Positions 29,392-39,030 are shown, counted from the first letter of the stretch. The stretch is DNA of 53,470 bases from Prosthecobacter debontii (GCA_945861385.1 CAMAUI010000017.1:1-53470), one strand, 5' to 3'. The notes: generated by a model from the sequence alone, not told the origin. Translations and numbers: made by a program.

Positions 29392-30684
29392 ATGATAGAC
29401 CGTTACACACTGCCCGAAATGGCGGCCATTTGGACCGACCAGCGCAAATACGAAATCTGGCTCGAGATCGAGACGCTCGCGTGCGAAGCACAGGCTGAGT
29501 GCGGCCACATCCCGGCGGCGGATGCACGGGTGATCCGCGAGAAGGGCAGATTCAATCTCGCCGAGATCATGGAGATCGAGAAGCGGACCAACCACGACGT
29601 GATCGCCTTCCTCGAAAATGTCGCCAGCTACGTCGGCCCGGAATGCCGCTGGATGCACCAGGGCATGACCAGCAGCGATGTCCTCGACACCACGCTGGCC
29701 GTGCAAATGTCGCAGGCGGGTGACATCATTTTGAAAGACCTGCGCGACCTGCGCGAGGTGGTCGCACGCCGCGCCATCGAGTTCAAAATGACCCCGATGA
29801 TCGGCCGGAGCCACGGTATCCATGCCGAGCCGATCACCTTCGGCCTGAAGCTCGCGCTCATGTTTGATGAGTTTGGCCGCGCACTTGAACGCTTCGCGCA
29901 GCTTCAGCCCCGCGTCCGTGTCGGCAAGCTGAGCGGGGCGGTCGGCACGCATGCCCACCTCGATCCGAAGGTCGAGGAACTCGTCTGCCAGCGCCTCGGG
30001 CTGAGCCCGGACACGCTCGCCACCCAGGTCGTCCAGAGGGACCGGCACGCGGAATTCCACACCGTCCTCGCGCTCATCGCGACGAGCATTGACCGCTGGG
30101 CCACGGAGTTTCGCCATCTGCAAAGAACCGAGGTGCTCGAGGTGGAGGAGTATTTTTCCGCCGGGCAGAAAGGCAGCAGCGCCATGCCCCACAAGCGCAA
30201 TCCGATCACCGGCGAAAAGCTCAGCGGCCTCGCACGCCTCGTCCGCAGCAACGCAGTCGCGGCACTGGAAAACGTCCCGCTCTGGCATGAGCGCGACATT
30301 TCCCACAGCAGCGTCGAGCGGGTGATCTTTCCGGATTCGTGCATCCTCGTGGACTACATGCTCGTCTCGCTGCGCAGGCTGGTGGAGCGCCTCATCGTGT
30401 ATCCGGACAACATGAAACGGAATCTCGAGATCACCAAGGGCCTCTACCACTCGCAGACCATCCTTCTCAAACTGACCGAACGCGGCCTTGAGCGGAAAAC
30501 CGCCTACGAGGCAGTCCAGCGCGCGGCGATGAAGACATGGCAGGGCGCGCAGTCGCTGCAGGAAAATCTCGTCGCCGAGCAGGAGATCACCGCAAAAATT
30601 CCTGCTGGAGAAATCGCGGAGCTTTGTTCGCTCGACCACCACTTCCGCTGGGTCGAGGACACGTTCCGCAGGCTGGGACTGTGA
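29392..30684 (+). CDS. purB: Adenylosuccinate lyase
   Basis: PurB cleaves SAICAR to AICAR and adenylosuccinate to AMP in purine synthesis. The ATG at 29392 (MIDRYTLPEMAAIWTDQRKY) gives 430 residues, the normal size; an upstream open frame is not conserved. The three fumarase/aspartase-superfamily regions are present: TNHDVIAFLEN, MIGRSHGIHAEP with the catalytic His, and the signature GSSAMPHKRNPI with the mobile Ser loop. C-terminal LVAEQEITAKIP is family-like. It ends six bases before the convergent hydroxylase gene. Confidence 0.96.
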   Translation: MIDRYTLPEMAAIWTDQRKYEIWLEIETLACEAQAECGHIPAADARVIREKGRFNLAEIMEIEKRTNHDVIAFLENVASYVGPECRWMHQGMTSSDVLDTTLAVQMSQAGDIILKDLRDLREVVARRAIEFKMTPMIGRSHGIHAEPITFGLKLALMFDEFGRALERFAQLQPRVRVGKLSGAVGTHAHLDPKVEELVCQRLGLSPDTLATQVVQRDRHAEFHTVLALIATSIDRWATEFRHLQRTEVLEVEEYFSAGQKGSSAMPHKRNPITGEKLSGLARLVRSNAVAALENVPLWHERDISHSSVERVIFPDSCILVDYMLVSLRRLVERLIVYPDNMKRNLEITKGLYHSQTILLKLTERGLERKTAYEAVQRAAMKTWQGAQSLQENLVAEQEITAKIPAGEIAELCSLDHHFRWVEDTFRRLGL

Positions 30685-30690
30685 CAGGCA

Positions 30691-31302
30691 TCAGCGCGAA
30701 GCCGTCACTCCCACCGGGGCCGGTGAATCGCAAGCAGGCTGCACATTGGGAACCGCCGGGCCGCTGGCCTGCGCGAAGCGAATCTTCGAGCGCAGCATGA
30801 GCGTGCAGAGACACAGATCCGCAAGCGGCAGCACCACGTTGAAATTTTTGTGCATGTAGCGGTGATGCAGGAGATGATGGCCGTTGAGCCGGCGGAAAAG
30901 CCCCGAACGCTCGATTCGCCGGGTCTTGGGGAGGTGCATGCACCAGTGGATGTACTCGTAAACGCAGTAATACGCCGTGTGCGCCAGGAGCGATCCCGCG
31001 GCGAGGCCCCAGATGCCGAGCGGCCACGCCACCGCTATGGACGGCACCATCAGAACGACGATCAGCAAAGGCCCGTTCCACCAAGCCATCGGGATGGTCT
31101 CCTTGTCGTCCTCATTGACGAGGTGATACGTGTGATCCGCCTTGAACGTTCCGTGATGCACGATCGCATGTGCGCGAAAGGCATACTGAAACCGCCCAAC
31201 CGGGCGGTGCATCACAAAGCGGTGAAGGGTCCACTCGAAGAAAGAAGCAAAGACGATCGCCGAAGCGATGCCGACGCCGAACCAAATCCAAAAATGCTGC
31301 AT
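30691..31302 (-). CDS. Fatty acid hydroxylase/beta-carotene hydroxylase superfamily membrane di-iron enzyme
   Basis: This 203-residue membrane protein has the eight-histidine di-iron set: HRFVMH (27, 32), HAIVHH (45, 49, 50), HWCMH (119, 123) and HHLLHHRYMH (142-151). Four to five hydrophobic segments flank the boxes, including residues 5-22 and a long stretch at 80-115. The family inserts oxygen into fatty acids, sterols or carotenoids in the membrane. The size and histidine spacing are closest to bacterial sterol-desaturase-like fatty acid hydroxylases. With hpnJ in the window a lipid substrate is attractive, but that is inference. Confidence 0.8.
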   Translation of the reverse strand: MQHFWIWFGVGIASAIVFASFFEWTLHRFVMHRPVGRFQYAFRAHAIVHHGTFKADHTYHLVNEDDKETIPMAWWNGPLLIVVLMVPSIAVAWPLGIWGLAAGSLLAHTAYYCVYEYIHWCMHLPKTRRIERSGLFRRLNGHHLLHHRYMHKNFNVVLPLADLCLCTLMLRSKIRFAQASGPAVPNVQPACDSPAPVGVTASR

Positions 31303-31418
31303 GTTGATGGTAGAATCCGCACTTGGGAGTCTTGCCAGGAAAATGCGAGGGAGGCCATTCCGCTATTTTCCCGGGAATGCCAACTGAAATCCCGGGAAAG
31401 TTTCGCGAGGATCGGAGT

Positions 31419-32786
31419 TCAGTTGCCGAAGAGCGGTGAGAGAATCAAATCCGCCGCCTTTTTCGCCGTGTCCACCGCGGTACCCACCGCCTCCGTCGCG
31501 GTGTTCTGCACTTTCTCGACGGCCACCGCAGTGGCGGCGGCGACCAGCCGTGGAGTGAGGTCTTCCTTCAATGCCCCGACCGGCCCGCTGATGCGCATCT
31601 TCGTCCACACGTAACCCGCGCCGGCCGTGTTGAAGACTTTTTCCTGCGAGCCCGGCAGGAATTGGAGCGGCCCTGGCGTGATGCCGACATCGAATGTGCC
31701 ATCCACCGTCTCGTTCTTCACCGTGAATCCTCCGCGCAGCACGATGAGCTGCTTGCTTTCGAGAATGAGGTTGCTGACGTGCAGCCCGGTGGCGTCGTAG
31801 CGGAAATCCGCGCTCAGCGTGTGGAGCGGGATGCGGCGGAAGTTATCCGTTTTCGTAAACTCAGCGATCTTCGCGAGGACCGGCAGCGCTTCGAGCATGC
31901 CGTTCCGCAGTTCCAGTCTGCCGCTCGCAGACGGAGGCTTGGGCGTACCGTCCTTGAGCGGCATCTTGAGCCGCACTTCCCCGCCGAGGCGCCCGTGGAG
32001 GCGTGCCCGCCAGTCCTCCGGCAGCATGGGCGTGATATTGACGTCGCGGAGGTTGAGAAGCAGGTCTGCATTCTCCCGCGAGTTGATCTCGCCGCTCACG
32101 TTGATCTCCCCGCCGTCGTGGGTGAAATGAGCGTCCTGCACAAACAGCGACGGCCGCTTGAACATCAATCGCGCGGTGGTGAGTTGAAAGGCAGGGAACC
32201 CGAGTTGCGTGAGGCGTCCGCCGCTGCCCTCGATCTTCCAGCCGCCATCCACATTCGTCGCGCGAACCACCGCGCCCTTGATTCCGCCGCCTGGCCAGCC
32301 GACGGTCACGTCGCGGATCGTCAGGCTTTCGATGGCCTCGCTGTGCGCATACTCCCCGCGCGGCAGCAGCGCGACCGGGATGCGGTCGCGGTAAAAATCG
32401 AGGGCGAGCTTCTGGACCTCCACGTTGTGAACTTTAAATTCCCGGCTCCCGAAGATCACCTTCAGGATGGATGGGAGATTCAACTCACCGCGAATCGCAT
32501 CCACCCTCAGCTCCGAAAAGCTCGCCTCATCCGCCCCCTGGGCGCGGAAGCTGTCACAGAAAAACTGCGATCCCTCGAAACGCACCGGCGCAATTTCGAT
32601 CTTCGCGCGGAGGTTGATCCCCGACCGTTGCTCGATGTCCTCGCGGAACTTCGCGCTCCGCAGATATTGATTCAGCAACGCCTGGGCAACGATGCAGCCC
32701 ACAGCCCCGAGCACGAAGAGGACGGCGAGAGTCCAGATGAGGACTTTCACCCAGCGGTTGGATTTTGTGGCGTTACGGCGAGGCAT
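31419..32786 (-). CDS. AsmA-like inner-membrane protein of unknown function
   Basis: The ATG at 32786 gives 455 residues: a short basic N-terminus (MPRRNATKSNRW), one membrane helix (VLIWTLAVLFVLGAVGCIV, residues about 14-32) and a long beta-rich periplasmic region. Segments such as LELRNGMLEALPVLAKIAEF and LRGGFTVKNETVDGTFDVGI recall the C-terminus of AsmA/TamB-type proteins, which sit between the two membranes and may carry lipids. The open frame continues upstream to 33113, but that part overlaps the divergent ABC gene and looks non-coding. It is divergent from the ABCG-like gene, with 103 bases in between. Confidence 0.7.
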   Translation of the reverse strand: MPRRNATKSNRWVKVLIWTLAVLFVLGAVGCIVAQALLNQYLRSAKFREDIEQRSGINLRAKIEIAPVRFEGSQFFCDSFRAQGADEASFSELRVDAIRGELNLPSILKVIFGSREFKVHNVEVQKLALDFYRDRIPVALLPRGEYAHSEAIESLTIRDVTVGWPGGGIKGAVVRATNVDGGWKIEGSGGRLTQLGFPAFQLTTARLMFKRPSLFVQDAHFTHDGGEINVSGEINSRENADLLLNLRDVNITPMLPEDWRARLHGRLGGEVRLKMPLKDGTPKPPSASGRLELRNGMLEALPVLAKIAEFTKTDNFRRIPLHTLSADFRYDATGLHVSNLILESKQLIVLRGGFTVKNETVDGTFDVGITPGPLQFLPGSQEKVFNTAGAGYVWTKMRISGPVGALKEDLTPRLVAAATAVAVEKVQNTATEAVGTAVDTAKKAADLILSPLFGN

Positions 32787-32889
32787 TGGCGGCGGAGATG
32801 CAGCAAGTGAAGCGGAGAAGAAAGCATGTTTTGTGGATTCGACACGCACGAAAGCGCGCTGATACCCATGGGCACGCAATTTCCTGCCC

Positions 32890-34758
32890 ATGCTGGAACT
32901 CAAAGACATCACACTCACGATCGGCCAGAAAGATGCCGCCCAGGATCTCCTCTCCGAGATCACACTCCGGCTCCCGCCGGCGCACTTTGCCGCAATCATC
33001 GGCCCGTCCGGCTGCGGCAAGAGCACGCTGCTCAAGGCCATCACCGGCATCAAGTCGCACACACGCGGCTCCATCCATTGGAATGAGCGCGACCTCGAAG
33101 CCGATGGCGACATGGATCCGCACGAGATCGGCTACGTGCCGCAATTCAGCATCGCTCACGAATTGCTCACAGTGAAGGAATGCGTGGAAAGCAGCCTGCG
33201 CCTCCGGGTCTCCAATCTCACCCCCGACGAACTCGCTGCGCGCATCGAGAAGGTTCTCGGCAGTGTCGGCCTGAATGAGATCGGTGACCGGCGCGTTGCG
33301 CTTATTTCCGGCGGCCAGAAGCGCCGGCTCGGGATGGCGATTGAAATGTCGAGTTCGCCGTCGCTGCTGCTGTGCGACGAGGTCACCAGCGGCCTCGATC
33401 CGAAAAGCGAGGACGAGATCGTGAAGCTCATGCACCTCCTCGCTCAGAGCGACGGGCGCATCGTCCTCAGCGTCACCCACAGCCTCCAGCACGTCTCCTT
33501 GCACGACAGTGTCATCGTCCTTTACGAGGGTGTGCTCGCCTACCACGGCTCCCCAAAATTCATCACCCACTACTTCGGCATCACCCGGCCCGAGGATCTC
33601 TATCTCCGGCTCGCAGAGCGAAAAGCCCACGACTGGCGCCAGTCGTGGCACAAGCACCGCCCCGCATACTACGAGCAGAGCGGACTGCCCCCGATGACTG
33701 TCACCGCGCCGCCAGTCACCGCGCCGCCTAAACAAGAAGAACCCCCCAAGCCAGAGCCGGCGGCCGCCGTGGTGGAACTTTCCGAGGCGGACGAGCTCGA
33801 ACGCCTGCGCGGGATCGTCGAGAAAAAACAGAAAGGCGAGCCATCGGAGCCTGCCCCGCCACCCATCAAAAAACCCGAGCCGAAAAGGAAATCGCCCTCC
33901 CCCTCCCCATCCATCTTCACCCAATTCTCCGTGCTCCTCTCCCGGCGCTGGAAGCTCTTCTTTCGCGATCGCGGGCAGGTGCTGCTTCAGCTCGCGCTCC
34001 TTTTCGGCTTCCCGTGCCTCGTCGTCATTTTCGCCCTCGACGGGCTCGAACCGGTGAAAAACTTCAGCACTCAGATCGGCGCGAGTTTCCTCGAGCAGGC
34101 CATGGCCGAAAAAAATATCACCATCGAAGTCGCCCAAGTCGGCACGCTCGTCAGCGGACTCATCATGTTCCAAGTCATCCTGCTCGCACTCATGGGCTCG
34201 AATAACTCCGCCCGCGAAGTGGCCGCCGAGCGCAATCTTTTTGAAAAGGAAAAGTTCGCCGGACTCAGCCCGCTCGCCTACGTGGCCAGCAAGGTCACTT
34301 TCCTCGGCGCGCTCGTCGTCGCGCAATCGGTGTGGATGACGGTGTTCGTGAACATGATCGTCGGGTTCCAGGGCGAGTTTGTCGCGCAGGTGATGAGCCT
34401 CGTCCTCATCAATGCGGCGATCACCTTCGTCTGCCTTGGGATTTCCTCGTGGCTGAGATCAGCCGAGCAGTCGTCCTTGCTTTCCATGTATCTGGTCGGC
34501 TTCCAACTCCCGCTCAGTGGCGTCGTGCTCGCATTGCCAAAGGCGATCGCAACCGTCACCCAGATCTTCATCGCCAGCTACTGGGGCTGGAGCGGCTTCA
34601 TTCGCTCGATGGAAAGCACCCGCTACTACGACGCAATCAAGCAGGTGACACAGACCGAACCCGCGGGCGGCTTCCTCTGCACCTGGGTGCTGCTCGCGCA
34701 TGTCGTGATCGGCATTTTCTTCACATACACAGGCTGCAAGAACTCCCGCTGGGAGTAG
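32890..34758 (+). CDS. ABCG-like half transporter (ATPase fused to ABC-2 membrane domain)
   Basis: This 622-residue protein joins an N-terminal ATPase (Walker A GPSGCGKST near residue 40, signature ISGGQKRRLGMA, Walker B LLLCDEVTSGLD, H-loop VTHS) to a C-terminal ABC-2 membrane domain with about six helices from residue 355. The ATPase-first order and the LLLCDEVTSGLD box match the ABCG (white) type, which works as a dimer exporting lipids or drugs. A long Pro/Glu/Lys-rich linker at about residues 258-340 is unusual. Start at MLELKDITLTIG is clear. The gene is divergent from the AsmA-like gene. Confidence 0.88.
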   Translation: MLELKDITLTIGQKDAAQDLLSEITLRLPPAHFAAIIGPSGCGKSTLLKAITGIKSHTRGSIHWNERDLEADGDMDPHEIGYVPQFSIAHELLTVKECVESSLRLRVSNLTPDELAARIEKVLGSVGLNEIGDRRVALISGGQKRRLGMAIEMSSSPSLLLCDEVTSGLDPKSEDEIVKLMHLLAQSDGRIVLSVTHSLQHVSLHDSVIVLYEGVLAYHGSPKFITHYFGITRPEDLYLRLAERKAHDWRQSWHKHRPAYYEQSGLPPMTVTAPPVTAPPKQEEPPKPEPAAAVVELSEADELERLRGIVEKKQKGEPSEPAPPPIKKPEPKRKSPSPSPSIFTQFSVLLSRRWKLFFRDRGQVLLQLALLFGFPCLVVIFALDGLEPVKNFSTQIGASFLEQAMAEKNITIEVAQVGTLVSGLIMFQVILLALMGSNNSAREVAAERNLFEKEKFAGLSPLAYVASKVTFLGALVVAQSVWMTVFVNMIVGFQGEFVAQVMSLVLINAAITFVCLGISSWLRSAEQSSLLSMYLVGFQLPLSGVVLALPKAIATVTQIFIASYWGWSGFIRSMESTRYYDAIKQVTQTEPAGGFLCTWVLLAHVVIGIFFTYTGCKNSRWE

Positions 34759-34891
34759 CGCGCGCGTTGCCGGAAAATCGGGACAGCGGCCACCTGCCGG
34801 GCATTCCTTCCTGTATTGAGATCGCCCGTCGCGAGGAACCGACGCCTCCCCGGAGCCCTTGGGGCCAACAGACTTTTCATTTTCATAAGCG

Positions 34892-34919
34892 TTGCAGCGG
34901 CCTCCATTCGGCTTATAGG
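34892..34919 (+). promoter_or_regulatory. Putative sigma-70-type promoter for the secreted helical protein gene
   Basis: TTGCAG at 34892-34897 and TATAGG at 34914-34919 are 16 bases apart, a near-consensus pair. Transcription would start near 34926, leaving only a very short leader before the ATG at 34935. Weak call from sequence alone. Confidence 0.4.
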
Positions 34920-34934
34920 TGAACCCCATTCCAA

Positions 34935-36875
34935 ATGAACGCGCACACCATCCCGGCTTCCTTCCGCAGCCTTCCGCTAATCCTCTCCGCCTGCGCCGTG
35001 ATTGCGCAGGTGCCGGATGCGCCAGCACCCGCCGCACCCGCCCCGGCGCCCGCGCCCGCGCCCGCGCAGGGCAACGCGCCCATTGGTCAGGCGCCCGGCA
35101 CCCAGCCCGCTGCTGCGAAGCCGCCGCAGAACACCCCTTTTGGGAATGAAATTCCGGTGTTCGACCCCGGGAGCGAGGTGCTCACTTTCAACGGCAAGAA
35201 CTGGAACGTCACCAATAACCGGATCTTCCAGGCGCGATTCGAAAAATACCTGAACGCCCCGGAGGCGACCAACGTGGAGGAGCAGCAGTACCGCGCGATC
35301 ATCGAACGCATCCTCGAACTGCTGAAGCCCGGCAACGCCACCATCCAAAACGTGGACGGGGCGTTCAAGCTCCTGCCCTATGCGAGCCGCTTCGATATTG
35401 ATGCGCGGCTCTGCGATTCACTCGGCGACGCGGTGTATTCCGTGTGGCAGGCGCAACGCAATCAGACGCGCCTGACGAATGCGAACGAAGCGCTCGAAGA
35501 GGCGGCGAAAAAACTGGAGTGGAACCTCCAGGTGATCTCCGATGGGAAAAAAATCCAGACCCCGCCGTCGCAAGGCGGGCGGACCAACAACGGCCGGCAG
35601 CAAGGCGGCGGGCAGCCGGCAAGGGCGCCGGCGGGGGCGGTCAACCCTGGGAATGCGAGCGACTATGAGGCGGCGCGATACGGGCGCCAGCTCGCCGAGC
35701 GGCTCGCGGCGATCAAGGCCAACCAGGTAAAGAAGGAACTCAGCGAGCTGCAGGCAAAGGTCGAATTCCAGGCGTTGATGGTGCAGTTTTTCCTCCAGCG
35801 GAGGTTCCAGCATGTGCTGATGAGCACCCGCTTCTACCGCGCGCTTTTCACCGACGGCGACACGAAGCTGAATCTCGGCAAGGACGCGACGGATCTCTTC
35901 CAGAAAAGCACCGGCATGCCCCCGACGGTGAGCATCATTGACTCGACCGCCAACGAAATGATCCGCGACGTGCGGGAAGGGGTGAAGTCATTCGATTTTC
36001 TGCTCGAAAAAAAGGAACTGCAGGCGGCCACGCAGCGGCTGCAGGAAGTGTTCATCACGGGCGAATACATGCCGGAAGTGCGGCTGGTACCGCGCGACAA
36101 GAAGCGCCAATGCCTGGAGTTTTCGCAGAAGGCTTTCCAGCTCATCTCGTCCATTGACGTGCGCGACTACACGCGCGCGGAGCAACTCGTGACAGACTTG
36201 AAAAAGATAGCGAGGGACTTCGACGACTCCAAGCCGACCCAGGCCGTGGAGGTCGCCCGCGTGCAGCAGCGGGGCCTGCTCGCCAAGGCGCGGGATGCCA
36301 TGCTCAATGGCGACAAGGCCGCATTTGAAAAGGCGCTGACGGATGCCGCGACCGTGTGGCCAAACAGCAAGGAGTTCCGCGAGGCGAGCGAGAAGCTGTT
36401 TGGCCAGGGCGACAAGGTGCAGATGGCGCTGCTGGAATTCGATCAACTGGTGAGCCAGAAAAACTACCGCCAGATCGCGAGCAACCCCGGACGCTTCCTC
36501 ATGGCCACACAGGTGAACCCTGACAGGCAGGAGACTCTCAAAAAGATCCTCGAGGATATGAAAACCATCGAAGGCTCGCTGCTGCGTGCGGAGGAAATGG
36601 CACGCCAGGGTGCTTTCGCCGGCGCGTGGGAGACGCTCGAGCGGTCATGGGCACAGTTTCCGGACGACGCAAAGCTGAACCAGCTCCGCGCCGACATGAC
36701 CACCCGGGCGAGCGAGTTTGTGAAAGTCATCCGCACTGCCGAGCAACTGGAAAAGCAGCAGCAATTCGGGAGTTCGCTCTCACATTTTCTCAAGGCTCAA
36801 AAACTCTACCCACCGAGTGATTTTGCCAAGGACGGAGTGGACCGCATGGTGAAGCTGGTGCTGCCGGAAAGTTAG
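34935..36875 (+). CDS. Secreted or surface helical protein of unknown function with Pro/Ala repeat
   Basis: This 646-residue protein starts at 34935 with a hydrophobic signal-like stretch (LPLILSACAVIAQ), possibly with a lipidated Cys. A Pro-Ala repeat (about residues 30-45, the DNA being tandem CCCGCG units) and a second Pro/Gln-rich segment follow. The rest is charged and helical, with many heptad-like Leu and Ala and TPR-like segments such as LSHFLKAQKLYPPSDFA. I recognise no catalytic domain. A role in envelope scaffolding or protein interactions is possible. It is the only gene before a LacI regulator. Confidence 0.65.
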   Translation: MNAHTIPASFRSLPLILSACAVIAQVPDAPAPAAPAPAPAPAPAQGNAPIGQAPGTQPAAAKPPQNTPFGNEIPVFDPGSEVLTFNGKNWNVTNNRIFQARFEKYLNAPEATNVEEQQYRAIIERILELLKPGNATIQNVDGAFKLLPYASRFDIDARLCDSLGDAVYSVWQAQRNQTRLTNANEALEEAAKKLEWNLQVISDGKKIQTPPSQGGRTNNGRQQGGGQPARAPAGAVNPGNASDYEAARYGRQLAERLAAIKANQVKKELSELQAKVEFQALMVQFFLQRRFQHVLMSTRFYRALFTDGDTKLNLGKDATDLFQKSTGMPPTVSIIDSTANEMIRDVREGVKSFDFLLEKKELQAATQRLQEVFITGEYMPEVRLVPRDKKRQCLEFSQKAFQLISSIDVRDYTRAEQLVTDLKKIARDFDDSKPTQAVEVARVQQRGLLAKARDAMLNGDKAAFEKALTDAATVWPNSKEFREASEKLFGQGDKVQMALLEFDQLVSQKNYRQIASNPGRFLMATQVNPDRQETLKKILEDMKTIEGSLLRAEEMARQGAFAGAWETLERSWAQFPDDAKLNQLRADMTTRASEFVKVIRTAEQLEKQQQFGSSLSHFLKAQKLYPPSDFAKDGVDRMVKLVLPES

Positions 36876-36978
36876 CCCGGCCGCCAAAGGAATTTGGCGA
36901 ACGCGCAGGATGGGGCCCGGCCCCGCACCCAAAGAATCACCTTGTTTCAACGGCCTCCGTGCGCTTTTCCTACCACCT

Positions 36979-38109
36979 ATGAACATGCCTACCGAGGGAG
37001 ACTCAGCAGCGCCGGGGAGCGGCCTGCCGGACTTCGGCAGGGCCGCCCGCATCAGCGGCGGGCCGATCAAGCCCATCACCATGGCCACGATCGCAAAGGC
37101 TGCCGGCGTCTCGCAGGGTGCGATCTCCTCCCTGCTCAATGACCGGGACTACGGCATCCGCGTCAGCGACCGCACGCGGGAGCGCGTGTTCAAAGTGTGC
37201 CGCGAACTCGGCTACATCCCGAACGACCTGCGCGCCGTCGTCCGCATGTATCCCGAACTCGGCGACACCTGCCTTCTCGTTTCATCGAAGATTCCCGGCG
37301 GCATCGCGAATCCATTCGTCGCGCGGATCGCGGGTGCCGTGATCGCCGCGACGGCGAAAGGCGCGATCGCAATCGCACATTACGACGACACGCGCGAATA
37401 CACCGCCGACGACGACGAAACCCCGGCGCCCGTCCGCAACGGCACGGCGTCGAAGTTTGTCTGCGTGGGTGCCGCGAACAAGTCGCTCTGCGCCATCGTT
37501 CACCGGCGCAGCCATCCCATCGCGGTGCTCGGGCACGATTCGCACATCGCCGGCACCACGAACTTCGTGCCGGATTACGATGCCGCGGCGAAGATCGCCT
37601 TTGGCAGGCTCGTGAAATCCGGCCACAAAAACATCGCCATCATCAGCGGCCCCTTTGGAAGTCCGGAACCGCGGCTCGTCGAACTGAACCGCGCACTCGG
37701 CCACGCGGCGGAGGAGTTCGGGCTCAAGATGGACGCGAACAGCATTTTTCAAGGAGACCTTTCATTTGGGGCTGGCCTTGCCGCGACCGAGGCCCTCGCC
37801 ACGCGCACGCCCGTACCCACTGCCGTCTTTGCCCTCAGTGAAGCCGCGGGGTGCGGCGTCGTCGCCGCTGCCCAGGCAAAGGGCCTCTCGGTGCCCGGCA
37901 AACTCAGCGTCCTTGCCCTCGCGGATCATGCGTTCGATCCCCCTTGCTCCGTCCCCCTCACCACCATCTCGATCTCCCTGGACGAACTCGCCGCAGCAGC
38001 CATTCAGGAAATCGCCCGCCAGATCAAGGCCGGCGTCCCCGCAGACGCCCAGCGCGTAATGTTCGGCGTCAAGCTCTGCGAACGCACCAGCGTCGGTTCT
38101 CGCAAGTGA
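36979..38109 (+). CDS. LacI family transcriptional regulator
   Basis: The ATG at 36979 (MNMPTEGDS) gives 376 residues. The N-terminal 30 residues are an unstructured extension, then the HTH MATIAKAAGVSQGAISSLL with the hinge ELGYIPNDLRAV binds operator DNA. The C-terminal half is a periplasmic-binding-protein-like sensor domain, recognisable by GHKNIAIISGPF and SVLALADHAFDPP. LacI regulators usually sense sugars. The HTH is less typical than average (QGAISSLLNDRDYG instead of xxTVSRVLNG), but clearly related. Neither target nor ligand can be named; no operator was found nearby. Confidence 0.82.
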   Translation: MNMPTEGDSAAPGSGLPDFGRAARISGGPIKPITMATIAKAAGVSQGAISSLLNDRDYGIRVSDRTRERVFKVCRELGYIPNDLRAVVRMYPELGDTCLLVSSKIPGGIANPFVARIAGAVIAATAKGAIAIAHYDDTREYTADDDETPAPVRNGTASKFVCVGAANKSLCAIVHRRSHPIAVLGHDSHIAGTTNFVPDYDAAAKIAFGRLVKSGHKNIAIISGPFGSPEPRLVELNRALGHAAEEFGLKMDANSIFQGDLSFGAGLAATEALATRTPVPTAVFALSEAAGCGVVAAAQAKGLSVPGKLSVLALADHAFDPPCSVPLTTISISLDELAAAAIQEIARQIKAGVPADAQRVMFGVKLCERTSVGSRK

Positions 38110-38139
38110 TCCTACCCCGCATATTCTGGATTTCAGCCC

Positions 38140-38166
38140 TTGACGGACATCCGCGGACGGTAGATA
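38140..38166 (+). promoter_or_regulatory. Possible promoter of the small coiled-coil gene pair
   Basis: TTGACG (38140-38145) and TAGATA (38161-38166) with a 15-base spacer lie 14 bases before the ATG at 38180. The spacing is short and the -10 imperfect, so this is only a suggestion. Confidence 0.3.
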
Positions 38167-38179
38167 CGTCCGCCCCCGA

Positions 38180-38599
38180 ATGAAAATCCTACCTTTTATC
38201 ATCGCCACCGCCACGTCGCTGGTCGCTCTGATTCTCGGGGTTGTGTATTATACAAATGGTAATGCCAACCTCATCACTCAGTCCGACATCCAGCAGAAGC
38301 AGCAAAAAATCCAGGAGTTGAACGACACGATTGATCTTCAAAATCGCGAGTTCCAGCGCCAGCGCCAGGTCATCGAGCAGGGTGCCGCGATTGATCAGAA
38401 GTTTGGCCCGCCCATTCTTCGCGACATCGGCATCCTCGCTGCGCAGAACAAGAATGAAAAACTGAAGAGCCTGCTCATCCGAAACAAGATGGAGACGTTC
38501 ATTCCCACCGCCGAGCAACTCAAACAGATTGAGGAGCAGATCAAGAAGAACACTCCGCCGGCCGACAACAGCGCCAAGCCTCCAGCCGACAAACCCTAA
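38180..38599 (+). CDS. Small membrane-anchored coiled-coil protein, unknown function
   Basis: This 139-residue protein has one N-terminal membrane helix (FIIATATSLVALILGVVYY) and then a Gln-rich coiled coil (IQQKQQKIQELNDTIDLQNR) to about residue 85, a helical segment, and a Pro/Lys/Asp tail. It is followed 21 bases on by another gene with the same plan, so the two likely form an operon. I do not recognise the family; the layout suggests an envelope protein facing the periplasm. Confidence 0.6.
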   Translation: MKILPFIIATATSLVALILGVVYYTNGNANLITQSDIQQKQQKIQELNDTIDLQNREFQRQRQVIEQGAAIDQKFGPPILRDIGILAAQNKNEKLKSLLIRNKMETFIPTAEQLKQIEEQIKKNTPPADNSAKPPADKP

Positions 38600-38620
38600 T
38601 TTCCAACCCGCTATTTTACC

Positions 38621-39010
38621 ATGGACGAAGACAATAAATCACTCACTGGCCCCCTGCTCCCGCTGACGCTCATCGCGATTACGGCAATCTTTTTCCTGCT
38701 CTCCCAGCTTAGCAACATCCGCCAGGTCTCATCGAGCATGACCTGGCAGAACGATCGAGGGGACAAGCAGATCAAAAAGCTCGAAGAGTTGCAGGCGACC
38801 CTAGACAAGAACATCCACAGCAACCGACCAACCGTCGCCCAATCCGAGCAACTCCAGAAGAGGTTCCAGGAAATGATGAAGGACCTCGATGATCTCAGGC
38901 GCGGCGGGGACAAGGACGCCGAGCGGATCATCAAGGGCTACGGCATCCAGGTCAATGATGGCGCCCCGGCCGATGATAAGAAGGAACCTGAGAAGAAAAA
39001 GGAGCCTTGA
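38621..39010 (+). CDS. Small membrane-anchored coiled-coil protein, unknown function (second of pair)
   Basis: This 129-residue protein carries one N-terminal membrane helix (LPLTLIAITAIFFLLSQL) and a coiled coil rich in Lys, Glu, Gln and Asp (KQIKKLEELQATLDKN, QLQKRFQEMMKDLDDLRR), with a Pro/Glu/Lys tail. It echoes the preceding gene in plan although the sequences differ. A perfect 9-bp terminator follows it, closing the operon. Function unknown. Confidence 0.6.
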   Translation: MDEDNKSLTGPLLPLTLIAITAIFFLLSQLSNIRQVSSSMTWQNDRGDKQIKKLEELQATLDKNIHSNRPTVAQSEQLQKRFQEMMKDLDDLRRGGDKDAERIIKGYGIQVNDGAPADDKKEPEKKKEP

Positions 39011-39030
39011 TCCTTCCGGAGATTTCACGA

